Source: Myxococcota bacterium
GTDB lineage: Bacteria; Myxococcota_A; Polyangia; JAAYKL01
Length of the DNA: 64,000 nucleotides
Assembly (NCBI GenBank): GCA_030065855.1
Contig: JASJCT010000022.1
Location: forward strand, 161,743 to 225,742
Direction of reading: 5' to 3'
A model generated the notes under the pieces. That model was not told where the DNA came from, made no database searches, and worked only from the letters and a program-made list of their open reading frames with translations. The position numbers and the translations under genes were made by a program. This document shows, piece after piece, positions 52,785 through 63,013 of the stretch. The first letter of the stretch is position 1. Each line of letters opens with the position of its first letter.

Positions 52785-55700
52785 AGCGTTATAACTTCCA
52801 GTTCTTCTTCATTTGGATTATTGGATTCTGAATCGTCCATGATAGCGGCAATTCTAATTTTATCGAGAAAATGACTCGCAATCTCTTCAATTGATAAACC
52901 TTTGACAAAATAATCAAGGGGCAAATCTATGCCCAATTCTTTTAATATTTGTCTTTTCAATTCCATCGCCATTAGTGAGTCAAAGCCATACTCATTTATC
53001 GATTTGCTCGAATTAACAAATGTTAGCTTTTCATATCCGAGAATTCTACCTGCCTTTTCAATTAAGTACTCTTTCAGAACGTTTTTCGCTTCGTCATTTG
53101 TAATATTATCTATTTTATCAAGTATGTTATTTACAATCGAAAAATCCTCAGTTCCGCCTTTTTCTTCTGAATGCTTAGAAGCAAGTTCAGAAAATACACT
53201 TGGAGAATTCAGTATCCATAGGGAATCTGAGAACATACTCCAATCAAAAGTAAATACTCCAACCTGAGTCGGAGAGTTCAGAATTATTCGATCGAGCGCT
53301 TCTGAACCAAGTTCAACTGAAATATCTCGCAAACCGCTTTCTTTTCTCATCTTGAAACTTTGTCTGTTGGCAGCCATGCCAACACCTAACCAAGCTCCCC
53401 AGTTCACACTTGTTGCAGTTAGTCCTAGGGCTTTTCTAAAATGGGCGAACCCATCCAGCCAAGCGTTCGCTGCGGCGTAGTTTCCCTGTCCTGGTGAACC
53501 TATTAAAGAAGCCAAAGAAGAAAACATTACAAAGAAATCTAACGATAGGTTCTTGGTTGCTTCATGTAAGCAATAGGCACCCAACAGTTTTGGAGCTAAA
53601 ACTGTTTTCATTTGGTCAGTCGAAAGTCTTGTCAAAACGCCATCATCGAGAACACCAGCTGCGTGAATTACTCCTTTAATTGGCGGCATAGAACATCTTG
53701 CTTCACTAATAATGCTGTTAACCTCTCGTTGCGAAGTAATGTCTCCTTTTCTAACAGCTAGCTGTATACCTTTTTCTCTTAGTATTTTTACCCGTTCCTG
53801 AACTTTCTCATTTGGATTGGATCTTCCTATTAGTATGAGGTTGCGAGCTCCATTCGCTGCAAGTCTTTCAGCAACCAGAGCTCCCAAGCCACCTACTCCA
53901 CCACTTATCAGATAAGACGCATCTTTAATTACACCCGTATCATTTTTATCGATTAAATCTAGCTCTACACTGTTAGTCAATCGACCAACATAACGGCCTC
54001 GACCTTTTTCTCTTAGAAGTACTTGGCCTTCATTCGAATCATGGTCAAGCTCTTCATAAAGCATAATTGCATCTGTCTGTTTGAGGATATCAATCATTCT
54101 CACATTTAATTCTGGATGTTCGACTGAAATAGTTCGCCCTAGACCCCAAAGACTTGCATGTACGGGCAAAGGAAAACTTTTCTCAAGCTGAAAGGCAACC
54201 GCCGAGTTCGTGACTATTGACAATTGAATCTTGCTTTCGATGGATCTTGCAGTCAATTCCTTGACTAAAAACAGCACATCACTGCAAATGCTCAAAGTCG
54301 CAGCGAATGCACTTTCTCCATTTTCCACCTCAGAATGTTCAATATCCAGACCCCAAAGATAGACTATTTTTCTAATTGCTGCAGTCGAGTCGAGTTCTGT
54401 ATCAATAGTAGACTTTATAGTACCGGACCAGAAGCTTCTATTTTTAGATTTTCTAGAAACACTGTTTATTTCTTCTTTATCTTTGTAAAATAGATGGACC
54501 TTTTCATCTTTGTCCTTAATTATTTTTGACAGATCACTTCCTACACCTTTTTTGTCAGCGAAAATCAACCAGGAGGTAGCCTTTCTATCCCTTTTTTCTT
54601 TTTGTTTCTTTCTATTGTTACCCCCTGAAACTATTTTAGATTCAATCCATTTTAATAAATGGAAAGCATCGTTATTAGTAACTGTTCGTTTTTTAGCAAG
54701 AAAATCCTTTGATAATTTCCGAAGTTTTAGATCATCTATGCTGGCAAATATCTCTCCGAATTCATCGTATATTGCTATATTAGCAACAATAACAGCAGGG
54801 TCGTAGTCACCATCTTCTAAGGCTTTATCATTGGGAGCGATCCGGCAATGTGCCCAGAAATTGGTTTCTTCAAATCGACGATACTGTTGATATCGGCCCA
54901 TAGACATGGGTACATAGAGGCCGATGTTTTTTTGCCTCTGAATGGACGCCGCTAACGTCTGAAAGCAACTGTCCACTATTGTTGTGTAACTTTCAAAATT
55001 ACTCGGGTTTTCAATCTTCTTAAGAGAAATGCAACTTACCGACTCATCGTGCCCACTCCATATTCGTTTAATCATTCGAAAATTTGGTCCATAATTAAAA
55101 CCGATTTTATGTAGTTCTGCATAGAATTTCTTTACTGACATCTCCTGCGACATATTTTCAATTATTTGCTCGATACTCACTCTGTCAGAGTTCCCCGCTT
55201 CTTCATAAGGTATCGCAAAAGCAGACACGTGCAATTGCCAGGAGCTCTTATTCTCAATGTTGTTCGTGTTGTTACTGTAAAGGGAAACGACACGTTTTTT
55301 ATTTCCCTCATTCGAATATACGATCTGTAATCTATAATTCGAGTTATCGTTAAAAAGCAAAGGTTGTTCAATCGCAATATTATCGAAACACAACTTACTT
55401 GAATCGAACACTGAGATTGAAGATTCGCTCAATAGATACAAAAATCCCGCGGCCGGCATCAAAACATTGCCTGATATTGCATGATTTTTTAAAAAATTCA
55501 GGTCGTTCTGATCTGGTTGTAGTTCGTATCTTTCCTTTTCAGATTCAGCCATTAGGGACAGACAGTTCTTCATATGGCAAGTCAGGCCTCTAAAATCTGT
55601 TGTTCTTACGGGCTGAGAAGTTGTAGCGGCCTGATCAAACCAGTACTTAAGTCTCTGGAACCTATATCTTGGCAAGCAGACTTCAGGTTGCTTAAGTTGC

Positions 55701-58700
55701 GTAAAAATCTTTCTCAAGTCAACTGAGACCCCACGAACATAGAGTTTGCCAAGGCCTTCGTACATCTGTAATACAGCTGATGTGGCTTTTCTCATACTTG
55801 GGATGCTTTCAAAAGTACCCAGTATCGGCCGTGCCATCTCTAGGAGAATCGGTTGAGGACCAACTTCAACATAGATCTCACACCCACTTTTTTTGAGCGT
55901 TTTGATGCCGCGGTAATACATTACAGGCTTCCTCACGTGATCCACCCAATAGTCGACAGTGGCAATTTCATCTCCGGCTATCTGTCCGTGCACATTAGAT
56001 ATTAGTTTGACCTTTGGAGCTCTAAGTTTATATTTTTGAATGAAATCGCCAAATTCATTCATTATTGGTTCCATCAAATGCGAATGAAACGCGTGAGATA
56101 CGGTCAGCTTTTTGGTATTGTAACCGCTTGATTCTAATTCCCACGCCAAATCCTTAACCCCCAACTCTTCTCCCGATAATACAAGACTCGATTCCCCATT
56201 AATGGCTGCAATATCAACAGTTTTCGACCGCCTGCCAATAGTTTTTTCTACGACTTCCAATGGCGCTGTGACCGCGTACATCACTCCCCTGGAAGGAAGA
56301 TCGCTCATTAATTCGGCTCGTTTGGCAATAATCTTTATACCGGTTTCAACATCAAAAACTCCTGCTATGCATGCTGCTGAATACTCCCCCACACTATGTC
56401 CTAGCAAAATATCGGGTTCTACCCCCCAGCTTTTCCAGAGGGTTGATAGCGCAACTTCCAATGCGAACAACGCAGGTTGCGTATATAATGTGTTATCAAG
56501 GTCAGAATCTCCTTTACTCCTTTGCTTCAATACAGTCAGTATGCTCTTGGGAAGCTCATTGGCCAAGGTATTATCACAAATGTCTATGATATCTCTAAAA
56601 ATCGGCTGAGTTTTATATAGCTCCATTCCCATTTCTGCATATTGAGAACCCTGCCCGGTAAATATAAAAGCGATCTGTGGGTTATCATTTTCTGTGACAC
56701 TTCCCCAAACAGCTCTTCTTGACTCACCACCTCTCCCGAATCTGCTTAGTTCATCGATTAGCTGAAGTTTACTTTTCACAGGGACAGCCAAGCGTTCCTG
56801 TAAATGATTTTTGCCTAACACGGCGGAATGACAAATCTCTTGTGTGGATATTTTTTCGTCAGTACTCTGAATAAACGACGCGCAGACATCAGCGTTCTGT
56901 CTCAGTGCTTCTTGACTATGGGCGGAAAGAACAAAAAGAGCACCTTCCCCTCTATCCCTATTACTGATGCCGTCACTCTCGACTGACGAATCTTTTGAGT
57001 AATCCTGCAAAACGATATGAGCATTGGTTCCGCCGAAACCAAAAGAACTAATCCCGGCCGATAGCGGTTCCCCGTTCCCATTCCATTCTTTTAAATCAGT
57101 CGGTATTTCCATAGTTGAATGATCCAGATTTATAAATGGATTCAATTTTGTAAGATGTAGACTTGGGACAAGCTTTTTGTTTTGCATACATAGAACAACC
57201 TTGATTAGAGCAGCTATACCGGCTGCAGCCTCTAAGTGACCAAGATTTGTTTTTACTGATCCCAGGTAACAGGGGGAATGGCGATCATTGTTTTCGTCAA
57301 CAATATCTTTTAACGCATTAACTTCAATTGGATCACCTAACTTTGTACCTGTGCCGTGTGTCTCAAAATAACTAATTTGATCCGAAGTTACTCCGGCGTT
57401 GCTCAAAGCTCTGCGTATAACTGCCTTTTGAGATTCGCCATTTGGTGCAGTCAAACCATTGCTGTGACCATCCTGGTTGACGGCCGAGCCTCTAATGATG
57501 GCCAGAATTTTGCTCTTACGTTTCAATGCATCACTGACACGTTGAAGAACAATCATGCCGCAGCCTTCACTGCGCACATAGCCGTCAGCCCTTTCATCAA
57601 ATGTTTTGCAACGTCCATCCGGTGCCATCATTTTGGCTTGAGACAAAGCTATCGTTATGTCAGGTGATAGTATTAGATTCACTCCGCCCGCCAAGGCGAT
57701 GTCACTTTCACCTGACTCCAGGCTTCTGCAAGCGTTGTGAACTGCAACGAGGGATGATGAGCACGCAGAGTCCACGGCCCAACTTGGGCCGCAAAAATCG
57801 AACACATACGAAAGTCTATTTGCAGCAATGCTCAGAGCATTGCCTGTGCCAAAGTATTCATTTAGCGCGCTGTCTTGTCTAGACTGCACTCTATCGTAGT
57901 CACTTGTGCAAATCCCAACAAAAACACCGGTTTGAGTTCCTCGTAATGTCGAGTGCGGGATATGTGCGTGCTCCAAAGCCTCCCATGTGACTTCCAACAA
58001 TAGACGTTGTTGAGGATCCATGTTTGACGCTTCCTTGGGAGAAATACCGAATACCTCTGCATCAAAAAGATCGACTTCTTTCAAAAATCCACCGAAACGT
58101 GTGTTCATTTTCCCAGGCGTACCGGCCTGTTTGTTATAATATTTTTCTATTTTCCAACGTTCCGGAGGTACCTCTGTAATCGCATCTTTTCCATTGCTTA
58201 AAAAATTCCAGTATTCATCTGGATTACTAACGTTTCCAGGAAAACGACACCCAATTCCAACTACGGCTATTCCTTCTTCAGCCAAGGTCATTTCACTCTT
58301 TTGGCTTCGGATTATCGAGCTACTACTTGCGAGATACGATGAAAGCGCAGCAATATTTGGGTAATCATATACTATTGTCGGATCCAACGAGCGATTCAGC
58401 CACTTTTCCAGCTCGCTTGATAGCTCAGCTGCAGCGACTGAATCAATACCGTAGTGAGCAAAAGAATCCTTGACATCAATTCTATTAAGCTTCAATTTTG
58501 ATTTTTTTGAAATCTGTTTCAGTAAGAATTTTTCTATTTCATTCCTTGTATAATTAAGCGTTGTATTTAAGACTGTAACTTTTTCTCTTTCCTGGGTTAT
58601 GTCAGGATTTCGGTATTCTTTTTTGTTTTCGAGATATCTCGCTATCTCCCGAAGCTCCATTTTCAAATAACGATTTTTACACTCCCTGCGTCGCACCTTC

Positions 58701-60403
58701 CCGCTTGTAGTTTTGGGAAGTGCTGCTGTCTTTAATAGAACGATATCGAAAACCTTGAAGCCGTGTGCGGATGCAACCGCGTTGCTTATGTCACGGAATA
58801 CTTCGCTCGTATTTATTTTTCGTATCTGACTGCGTTTGACCTCCTGGACAACTACTGGCTTTTCTACGCCGTCGCGTTCGATGCTAAATGCAGCACTTCC
58901 GCCACGCTGAAGCGCATGATGTGCTTTTTCTACTGTGGCCTCAATATCCTGTGGATAAAAATTTACACCATGGATAATTATCATATCTTTTAGACGGCCT
59001 GTAACAAAGAGCTGGTCCGAATAAACAAACCCCATGTCTCCGGTACGTAAAAATGATTTGTCTTTTCCATTTAGAATGGATGCTTGGAACGTCTCCTTGG
59101 TCTCCTTTTTCTTGTTCCAGTAGCCGTGCGCGATATGTTTGCCCGCTACCCATATTTCCCCTATTTCGCTCTCTGCGCATAGCTCAAACGATACGGGATC
59201 GACAATCGCGACATTCTCTTCGATTAACATCGGACCGCAGCCTACTAAGGGTTGACCCAATTCTTTATTTTCTTCTGGAATTGCTTCTCCCAGCTTAAGA
59301 GCCTCTGTGTTGAAATATCGTATTAGGGGCTCATCCGGCATTCGACAAATAGAAATCCCCAAAGTCGCTTCGGCCATACCGTAACTCGGCGCGAATGCAG
59401 TTCTTTTGAAACCACACGTTTTGAATTCTTCAGAAAAGCGATCTATAGTGTCTGCTCGAACCGGCTCTGCGCCATTGTAAGCAAATATCCAACTACTTAA
59501 ATCTATTGTTGTTTTTTGTTGTTCATCAATTTTTTCTAGACATAACTCGTATCCAAAATTGGGGCCACCGCATGCGACTGCTCTATATTTTGAGATTGCC
59601 CACAATAGACAAAATGGCTTTTGAAGAAATACTACTGGTGGAATCATGACTGTCGTTGAACCGTTGTAGATAGAATGAGTAATCCCAAATACCAACCCCA
59701 TGTCATGATAGAGCGGCATCCACAATATCTGGGTTGAGCCTTCAGGGAGTTTAATACGGTTTCCTATCATTTCGTTGTTCATCATCAAGTTACGATGAGT
59801 AATTACAGCTCCTTTGGGAAGACCGGTTGAGCCAGATGTGTACTGAAGATACGCCGCATCGTTATCATTAAAAGCCGGCTTCAAAAAACTAAATGGAACC
59901 GACTCGAGAGAATCTATATCAGGTACAACAAAAATTTCCGGGCGTGAGCTTTCTTCGAATTCACGCTCTATCCACGCACTTACTTTTTTCAAATATGCCT
60001 GGGTTGTAAGGATTACCCTTGGCTGAGCATCGATTATTATATTCTTCAATCGACTTGTGTGTTGATTCTGTTTGTTGAGCTGCGGAGGATAAGCCGGTAT
60101 TGCGACGGTTCCTGCGTACAAGCACCCAAAAAAGGAGATTACATATTCAATCCCGCTAGGACACGCAATGAGCACTCTGTCTCGTTCTTCAACACGCGTT
60201 CGAATTTGAGCCGCGAGAATACGCGATTTCAAATCCAGTTGACCGTAATTAAGTTTACCTGCTTCAATCTCACCGTCTTGCAAAAACACAACCGCTGTCC
60301 TATCTGGATGTATTTCCGCTCTCTGACTCATTAAATCGATAATGTTCGAAAAACTAGTACGAAATTTGACATTTGTATCCATATTCATTTTGCTTAATCT
60401 CAC
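52781..60403 (-). CDS. Hybrid FAAL-PKS: FAAL - ACP - KS - AT - DH - KR - ACP
   Basis: Of 2540 residues, a fatty acyl-AMP ligase comes first (1-600: LQYTSGSTGLPKGAVITHRNL, PLYHDMGLVFGI). ACP1 has GIDSVAA (about 654). The KS has DSACSSS, HGTGTKLGD and NLGHLEAAAG. The AT has GHSVGEY and HAFH, indicating malonyl-CoA. The DH has HAISGNVLMP and VDSCFQ, both active-site motifs. The KR has SGGVGGLGALV, LDD (B-type) and YAAAN. ACP2 has GFDSLMA (about 2475). There is no ER. It loads a fatty acid and extends it once to a 2-enoyl thioester. The C-terminal acidic tail (NNPNEEELEVITL) resembles a TubC-binding docking peptide. The track start is a GTG; ATGs at codons 6 and 8 are alternatives and no clear ribosome site is seen. 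Confidence 0.94.
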   Translation of the reverse strand: MRLSKMNMDTNVKFRTSFSNIIDLMSQRAEIHPDRTAVVFLQDGEIEAGKLNYGQLDLKSRILAAQIRTRVEERDRVLIACPSGIEYVISFFGCLYAGTVAIPAYPPQLNKQNQHTSRLKNIIIDAQPRVILTTQAYLKKVSAWIEREFEESSRPEIFVVPDIDSLESVPFSFLKPAFNDNDAAYLQYTSGSTGLPKGAVITHRNLMMNNEMIGNRIKLPEGSTQILWMPLYHDMGLVFGITHSIYNGSTTVMIPPVVFLQKPFCLLWAISKYRAVACGGPNFGYELCLEKIDEQQKTTIDLSSWIFAYNGAEPVRADTIDRFSEEFKTCGFKRTAFAPSYGMAEATLGISICRMPDEPLIRYFNTEALKLGEAIPEENKELGQPLVGCGPMLIEENVAIVDPVSFELCAESEIGEIWVAGKHIAHGYWNKKKETKETFQASILNGKDKSFLRTGDMGFVYSDQLFVTGRLKDMIIIHGVNFYPQDIEATVEKAHHALQRGGSAAFSIERDGVEKPVVVQEVKRSQIRKINTSEVFRDISNAVASAHGFKVFDIVLLKTAALPKTTSGKVRRRECKNRYLKMELREIARYLENKKEYRNPDITQEREKVTVLNTTLNYTRNEIEKFLLKQISKKSKLKLNRIDVKDSFAHYGIDSVAAAELSSELEKWLNRSLDPTIVYDYPNIAALSSYLASSSSIIRSQKSEMTLAEEGIAVVGIGCRFPGNVSNPDEYWNFLSNGKDAITEVPPERWKIEKYYNKQAGTPGKMNTRFGGFLKEVDLFDAEVFGISPKEASNMDPQQRLLLEVTWEALEHAHIPHSTLRGTQTGVFVGICTSDYDRVQSRQDSALNEYFGTGNALSIAANRLSYVFDFCGPSWAVDSACSSSLVAVHNACRSLESGESDIALAGGVNLILSPDITIALSQAKMMAPDGRCKTFDERADGYVRSEGCGMIVLQRVSDALKRKSKILAIIRGSAVNQDGHSNGLTAPNGESQKAVIRRALSNAGVTSDQISYFETHGTGTKLGDPIEVNALKDIVDENNDRHSPCYLGSVKTNLGHLEAAAGIAALIKVVLCMQNKKLVPSLHLTKLNPFINLDHSTMEIPTDLKEWNGNGEPLSAGISSFGFGGTNAHIVLQDYSKDSSVESDGISNRDRGEGALFVLSAHSQEALRQNADVCASFIQSTDEKISTQEICHSAVLGKNHLQERLAVPVKSKLQLIDELSRFGRGGESRRAVWGSVTENDNPQIAFIFTGQGSQYAEMGMELYKTQPIFRDIIDICDNTLANELPKSILTVLKQRSKGDSDLDNTLYTQPALFALEVALSTLWKSWGVEPDILLGHSVGEYSAACIAGVFDVETGIKIIAKRAELMSDLPSRGVMYAVTAPLEVVEKTIGRRSKTVDIAAINGESSLVLSGEELGVKDLAWELESSGYNTKKLTVSHAFHSHLMEPIMNEFGDFIQKYKLRAPKVKLISNVHGQIAGDEIATVDYWVDHVRKPVMYYRGIKTLKKSGCEIYVEVGPQPILLEMARPILGTFESIPSMRKATSAVLQMYEGLGKLYVRGVSVDLRKIFTQLKQPEVCLPRYRFQRLKYWFDQAATTSQPVRTTDFRGLTCHMKNCLSLMAESEKERYELQPDQNDLNFLKNHAISGNVLMPAAGFLYLLSESSISVFDSSKLCFDNIAIEQPLLFNDNSNYRLQIVYSNEGNKKRVVSLYSNNTNNIENKSSWQLHVSAFAIPYEEAGNSDRVSIEQIIENMSQEMSVKKFYAELHKIGFNYGPNFRMIKRIWSGHDESVSCISLKKIENPSNFESYTTIVDSCFQTLAASIQRQKNIGLYVPMSMGRYQQYRRFEETNFWAHCRIAPNDKALEDGDYDPAVIVANIAIYDEFGEIFASIDDLKLRKLSKDFLAKKRTVTNNDAFHLLKWIESKIVSGGNNRKKQKEKRDRKATSWLIFADKKGVGSDLSKIIKDKDEKVHLFYKDKEEINSVSRKSKNRSFWSGTIKSTIDTELDSTAAIRKIVYLWGLDIEHSEVENGESAFAATLSICSDVLFLVKELTARSIESKIQLSIVTNSAVAFQLEKSFPLPVHASLWGLGRTISVEHPELNVRMIDILKQTDAIMLYEELDHDSNEGQVLLREKGRGRYVGRLTNSVELDLIDKNDTGVIKDASYLISGGVGGLGALVAERLAANGARNLILIGRSNPNEKVQERVKILREKGIQLAVRKGDITSQREVNSIISEARCSMPPIKGVIHAAGVLDDGVLTRLSTDQMKTVLAPKLLGAYCLHEATKNLSLDFFVMFSSLASLIGSPGQGNYAAANAWLDGFAHFRKALGLTATSVNWGAWLGVGMAANRQSFKMRKESGLRDISVELGSEALDRIILNSPTQVGVFTFDWSMFSDSLWILNSPSVFSELASKHSEEKGGTEDFSIVNNILDKIDNITNDEAKNVLKEYLIEKAGRILGYEKLTFVNSSKSINEYGFDSLMAMELKRQILKELGIDLPLDYFVKGLSIEEIASHFLDKIRIAAIMDDSESNNPNEEELEVITL

Positions 60404-61111
60404 TGGGCTGGATGTTTGTTACCCTATTTCTTCTTCCACAATCGTATTAACGACAGAAAGATACTGCCATTTATGCTTTTCTAGTATTTTGAAATTATTA
60501 TACTAATTTATTATGTTATCTACCTCTAAAACCCCAAAGATCCTTGCTAGCTTATAGCTCTACTGGCTATCAATGCTTATCAAGTGCGTAATCCGGTGAA
60601 GCCGATTGCTGAATCCGGACGATGCCGATCGCTTGTTCCGGAATTCGTGATCGTTTTCACCGGATTCGGTGATCGACTTCATTCGGAATCGTTGATCGAT
60701 TTTGACCGGAATACGCATCAAGCCAAATCGCTTCTCTGTTATTTTTGCTACTTTTCAGTCAAGATAGAACAGTTCCACCTAGGTTATCAACAGAAAAATC
60801 GAAGTCCTATCGGCACTCGCTTATCGTGCATCTCTATAAGGGGGGCTTATAGCCGCTAGACAGCCAAACTCCCACTGTTACTAGCTCAGCTCCCCTCTGT
60901 GTAGCGTTGTCTCTTAAACTCCTGTTTAAGGAACATACAATTCAAGATCTGTACGATAATCTCGCGAAATGAACTAAAGAGCTGGCCACCAATGGGAGAG
61001 CAATCTTGCCTGCTCTTTTGTCTTTTGTTTAAGTCCTAAGTAAAGGTGATCGTTCTACGTTCTAATTTGTAAATATTATAAACAGACAAGTCTCGTTGGA
61101 TGCACAGTTCT
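60404..61111. other. 708-bp intergenic region upstream of the PKS
   Basis: There is no gene. It contains the tandem 22-bp repeats listed below and AT-rich DNA next to the PKS start. The right part (about 60,830-61,100) shows no recognisable coding remnant. It is where a promoter for the PKS-NRPS-GMC operon would lie, unless transcription reads through from cysK. Confidence 0.6.
60595..60726. repeat. Six degenerate 22-23-bp tandem repeats resembling IS21-type ends
   Basis: Units begin with CCGG or TCGG and share a CCGGAATCGGTGATCGNTTTNA-like consensus, for example CCGGAATTCGTGATCGTTTTCA and CCGGATTCGGTGATCGACTTCAT. IS21-family elements carry multiple terminal repeats of about this size and flavour. 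No istA or istB is left nearby, so this is probably a relic end. Confidence 0.6.
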
Positions 61112-62020
61112 CTACATTAGCGATGTTGAAAAATAGCGTTCAGCACGATCCGGCAGAATCGTCACGACTTTTGATTTGGGGCCTAAAAAAGCGGCCTCCT
61201 TCATTGCAGCGTAGACATTCGCCCCGGATGAAGTGCCGACTAAAAGGCCCTCTTGACGCATGAGCCTACGTGTGACTTCAAGCGCTTCTTCGTCTGTAAC
61301 TTCCACAACATGGTTGAGAATTGTCGTATCCAAAACTGTGGGCACAAAACCATCACCGATACCTTGTATCTGATGAAGACCTGGTTCATGCCCCAACAGC
61401 GCTGAAACGTTTTTCGGCTCTACCGCAACAATGCGGATATTCGGGCGCTTTTCTTTTAGATAGCGACCCACACCTGCAAGGGTTCCCCCAGATCCGACTC
61501 CCATAACAAAAGAATCTAGCTCTCCATTCACTTGTTCCAGTATTTCTGGGCCAGTGAAAAGATAATGCGTTTCTGGGTTATGTGGGTTTTCGAACTGTTG
61601 CGGGATCCACGCGTCTTGAATTTCTTCTTTCAACGACCATAGTTTTTTAAGGGCACCTTCCAAAGAATCTTCCGCAGGAGTGAGGATACACTCACCACCA
61701 AACGCAGAAATGATTTTTTTACGCTCAGTGCTCATATTTTCTGGCATGACCAGCTTGACCTGGTAGCCTTTTTGACAACCAACAAAGGATAGACCTATTC
61801 CGGTATTGCCAGAAGTCGCCTCGATAATGGTTCCACTTGGTTTAAGAAGACCACTAGCTTCAGCTTTTTCAATCATATACTTGGCTATCCGATCTTTAAT
61901 GGAGCCACCGGGATTCAGCATTTCAGCCTTCGCAAAAATATTCCCATTACCTAGCGTTCGAATATTAATCAGAGGAGTTCTGCCAATGTTTTCAAGTATA
62001 AAGCTTCTATCTGTCGACAT
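61112..62020 (-). CDS. cysK: Cysteine synthase (O-acetylserine sulfhydrylase)
   Basis: The start is the ATG at 62020 (MSTDRSFILENIGRTPL) with GTGAGG upstream; the track start at 62065 is too early. It is 302 aa. PLP Lys is in EMLNPGGSIKDRIAKYM. The substrate loop is ATSGNTGIGLSFVG, the phosphate loop GVGSGGTLAGVGRYLKE, and the C-terminal LVGTSSGANVYAAM. It makes cysteine from O-acetylserine and sulfide. Placed upstream of two cysteine-using NRPSs on the same strand, it probably supplies their amino acid. It lies 149 bp downstream of a NusG-like gene. Confidence 0.9.
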   Translation of the reverse strand: MSTDRSFILENIGRTPLINIRTLGNGNIFAKAEMLNPGGSIKDRIAKYMIEKAEASGLLKPSGTIIEATSGNTGIGLSFVGCQKGYQVKLVMPENMSTERKKIISAFGGECILTPAEDSLEGALKKLWSLKEEIQDAWIPQQFENPHNPETHYLFTGPEILEQVNGELDSFVMGVGSGGTLAGVGRYLKEKRPNIRIVAVEPKNVSALLGHEPGLHQIQGIGDGFVPTVLDTTILNHVVEVTDEEALEVTRRLMRQEGLLVGTSSGANVYAAMKEAAFLGPKSKVVTILPDRAERYFSTSLM

Positions 62021-62169
62021 TTTTTTCCTCACTGCCGAGTTTGGTAGTCTTTTCCTGTATTTCAAAAAGAGAACATTTCGTACTTTAAGTTTATTTTAAA
62101 CACGCCGCAGGCTGCTGATGCCGCACTACTGCGCACCAGAGAGGTCATGTTTTAGAAAAATGTTAAACG

Positions 62170-62742
62170 TTACCTGCTAGCTACGGATGAATCAAGCCTT
62201 TGTAGATCCGTTTCGGCGCTTAGAACTACGGAAACGCCTACTCCAAGCATATCTACCCACACCGTTAGCTTCCTAGCTTTTCCTATGTGTATTATTGTCC
62301 CGGATACACCTGTCAGTGATCCGGATAAAATCTTAACTGTTTCACCAAGCTTAAAATCTGTCTCAATTGTCAGTGCAGTACCGTTATTTGTAAGACTCCA
62401 TACGTCTCTTATCTGATGATCTAATAATTCCTCCTCCAACTTCGTCGTTGCTCTTATAACCTGCAATACGCATCCCGACTCTTTGAGCGACTGTTTACTA
62501 CAGATCCCTTTAACAAAAATATATCCCGGGAAAAGAGGATTCGAGGTGGTACGGGATTTTCTTCCGCTACACGTGGTTCTATATATAGTTGGCATGTAAT
62601 ATTTTATCCGCTGGGCATGCATGATTCGAGCCGCCTTCTTCTCCCATCTGGGACGTACTCGAACGCAGCTCCATGAAGAGACAAGTGATTCTCCTTCGCT
62701 ACAAAACAGATCCGGAGGGTATATGTACTGTTCTTGAACCAT
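62170..62742 (-). CDS. NusG-family specialised antiterminator (RfaH/LoaP-like)
   Basis: The 190-aa protein has the NGN domain, with WSCVRVRPRWEKKAARIMHAQRIKYYMPTIY and the typical NPLFPGYIFVKGI. After a linker comes a KOW domain (FKLGETVKILSGSLTGVSGTIIHIGKARKLTVWVDMLGVGVSVVL). It is a specialised paralogue, not housekeeping NusG: the neighbours are a biosynthetic cluster rather than secE and ribosomal genes. LoaP, RfaH and TaA proteins of this type let polymerase read through long operons. It is the first gene on the strand of the 20-kb megasynthase genes, which fits that role. Its ribosome site is weak. Confidence 0.88.
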   Translation of the reverse strand: MVQEQYIYPPDLFCSEGESLVSSWSCVRVRPRWEKKAARIMHAQRIKYYMPTIYRTTCSGRKSRTTSNPLFPGYIFVKGICSKQSLKESGCVLQVIRATTKLEEELLDHQIRDVWSLTNNGTALTIETDFKLGETVKILSGSLTGVSGTIIHIGKARKLTVWVDMLGVGVSVVLSAETDLQRLDSSVASR

Positions 62743-62944
62743 TAATTACACTACTGCAAAGCTAAACAGAATCTGTCTACTTTGCGACTCCTTAAAAAAA
62801 TGCATCTGTGAAGACGAGCATGTACGTTCTACCGTCATCACACTGAACCTGAATGCCAACACTACTTGAGTGCTATCAATCTTTTTTCGAGCTTCTCTTC
62901 AAATTCTAACCCCTTACAAAAGATATAATTTTCACAGTAAATAT

Positions 62945-62974
62945 CTCATAGGCTACTTACGTATTGAGAGTCAA
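62945..62974 (-). promoter_or_regulatory. Candidate promoter for the NusG-like gene and cluster operon
   Basis: On the minus strand TTGACT, an 18-bp spacer and TATGAG lie about 200 bp upstream of the ATG, leaving a long leader in which a recruitment site for the antiterminator could reside. The stretch 62743-63013 holds no gene. Confidence 0.45.
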
Positions 62975-63013
62975 CCCTTTTTTTATTTTTTTTGATAGAA
63001 AAGCTACTTGTAC

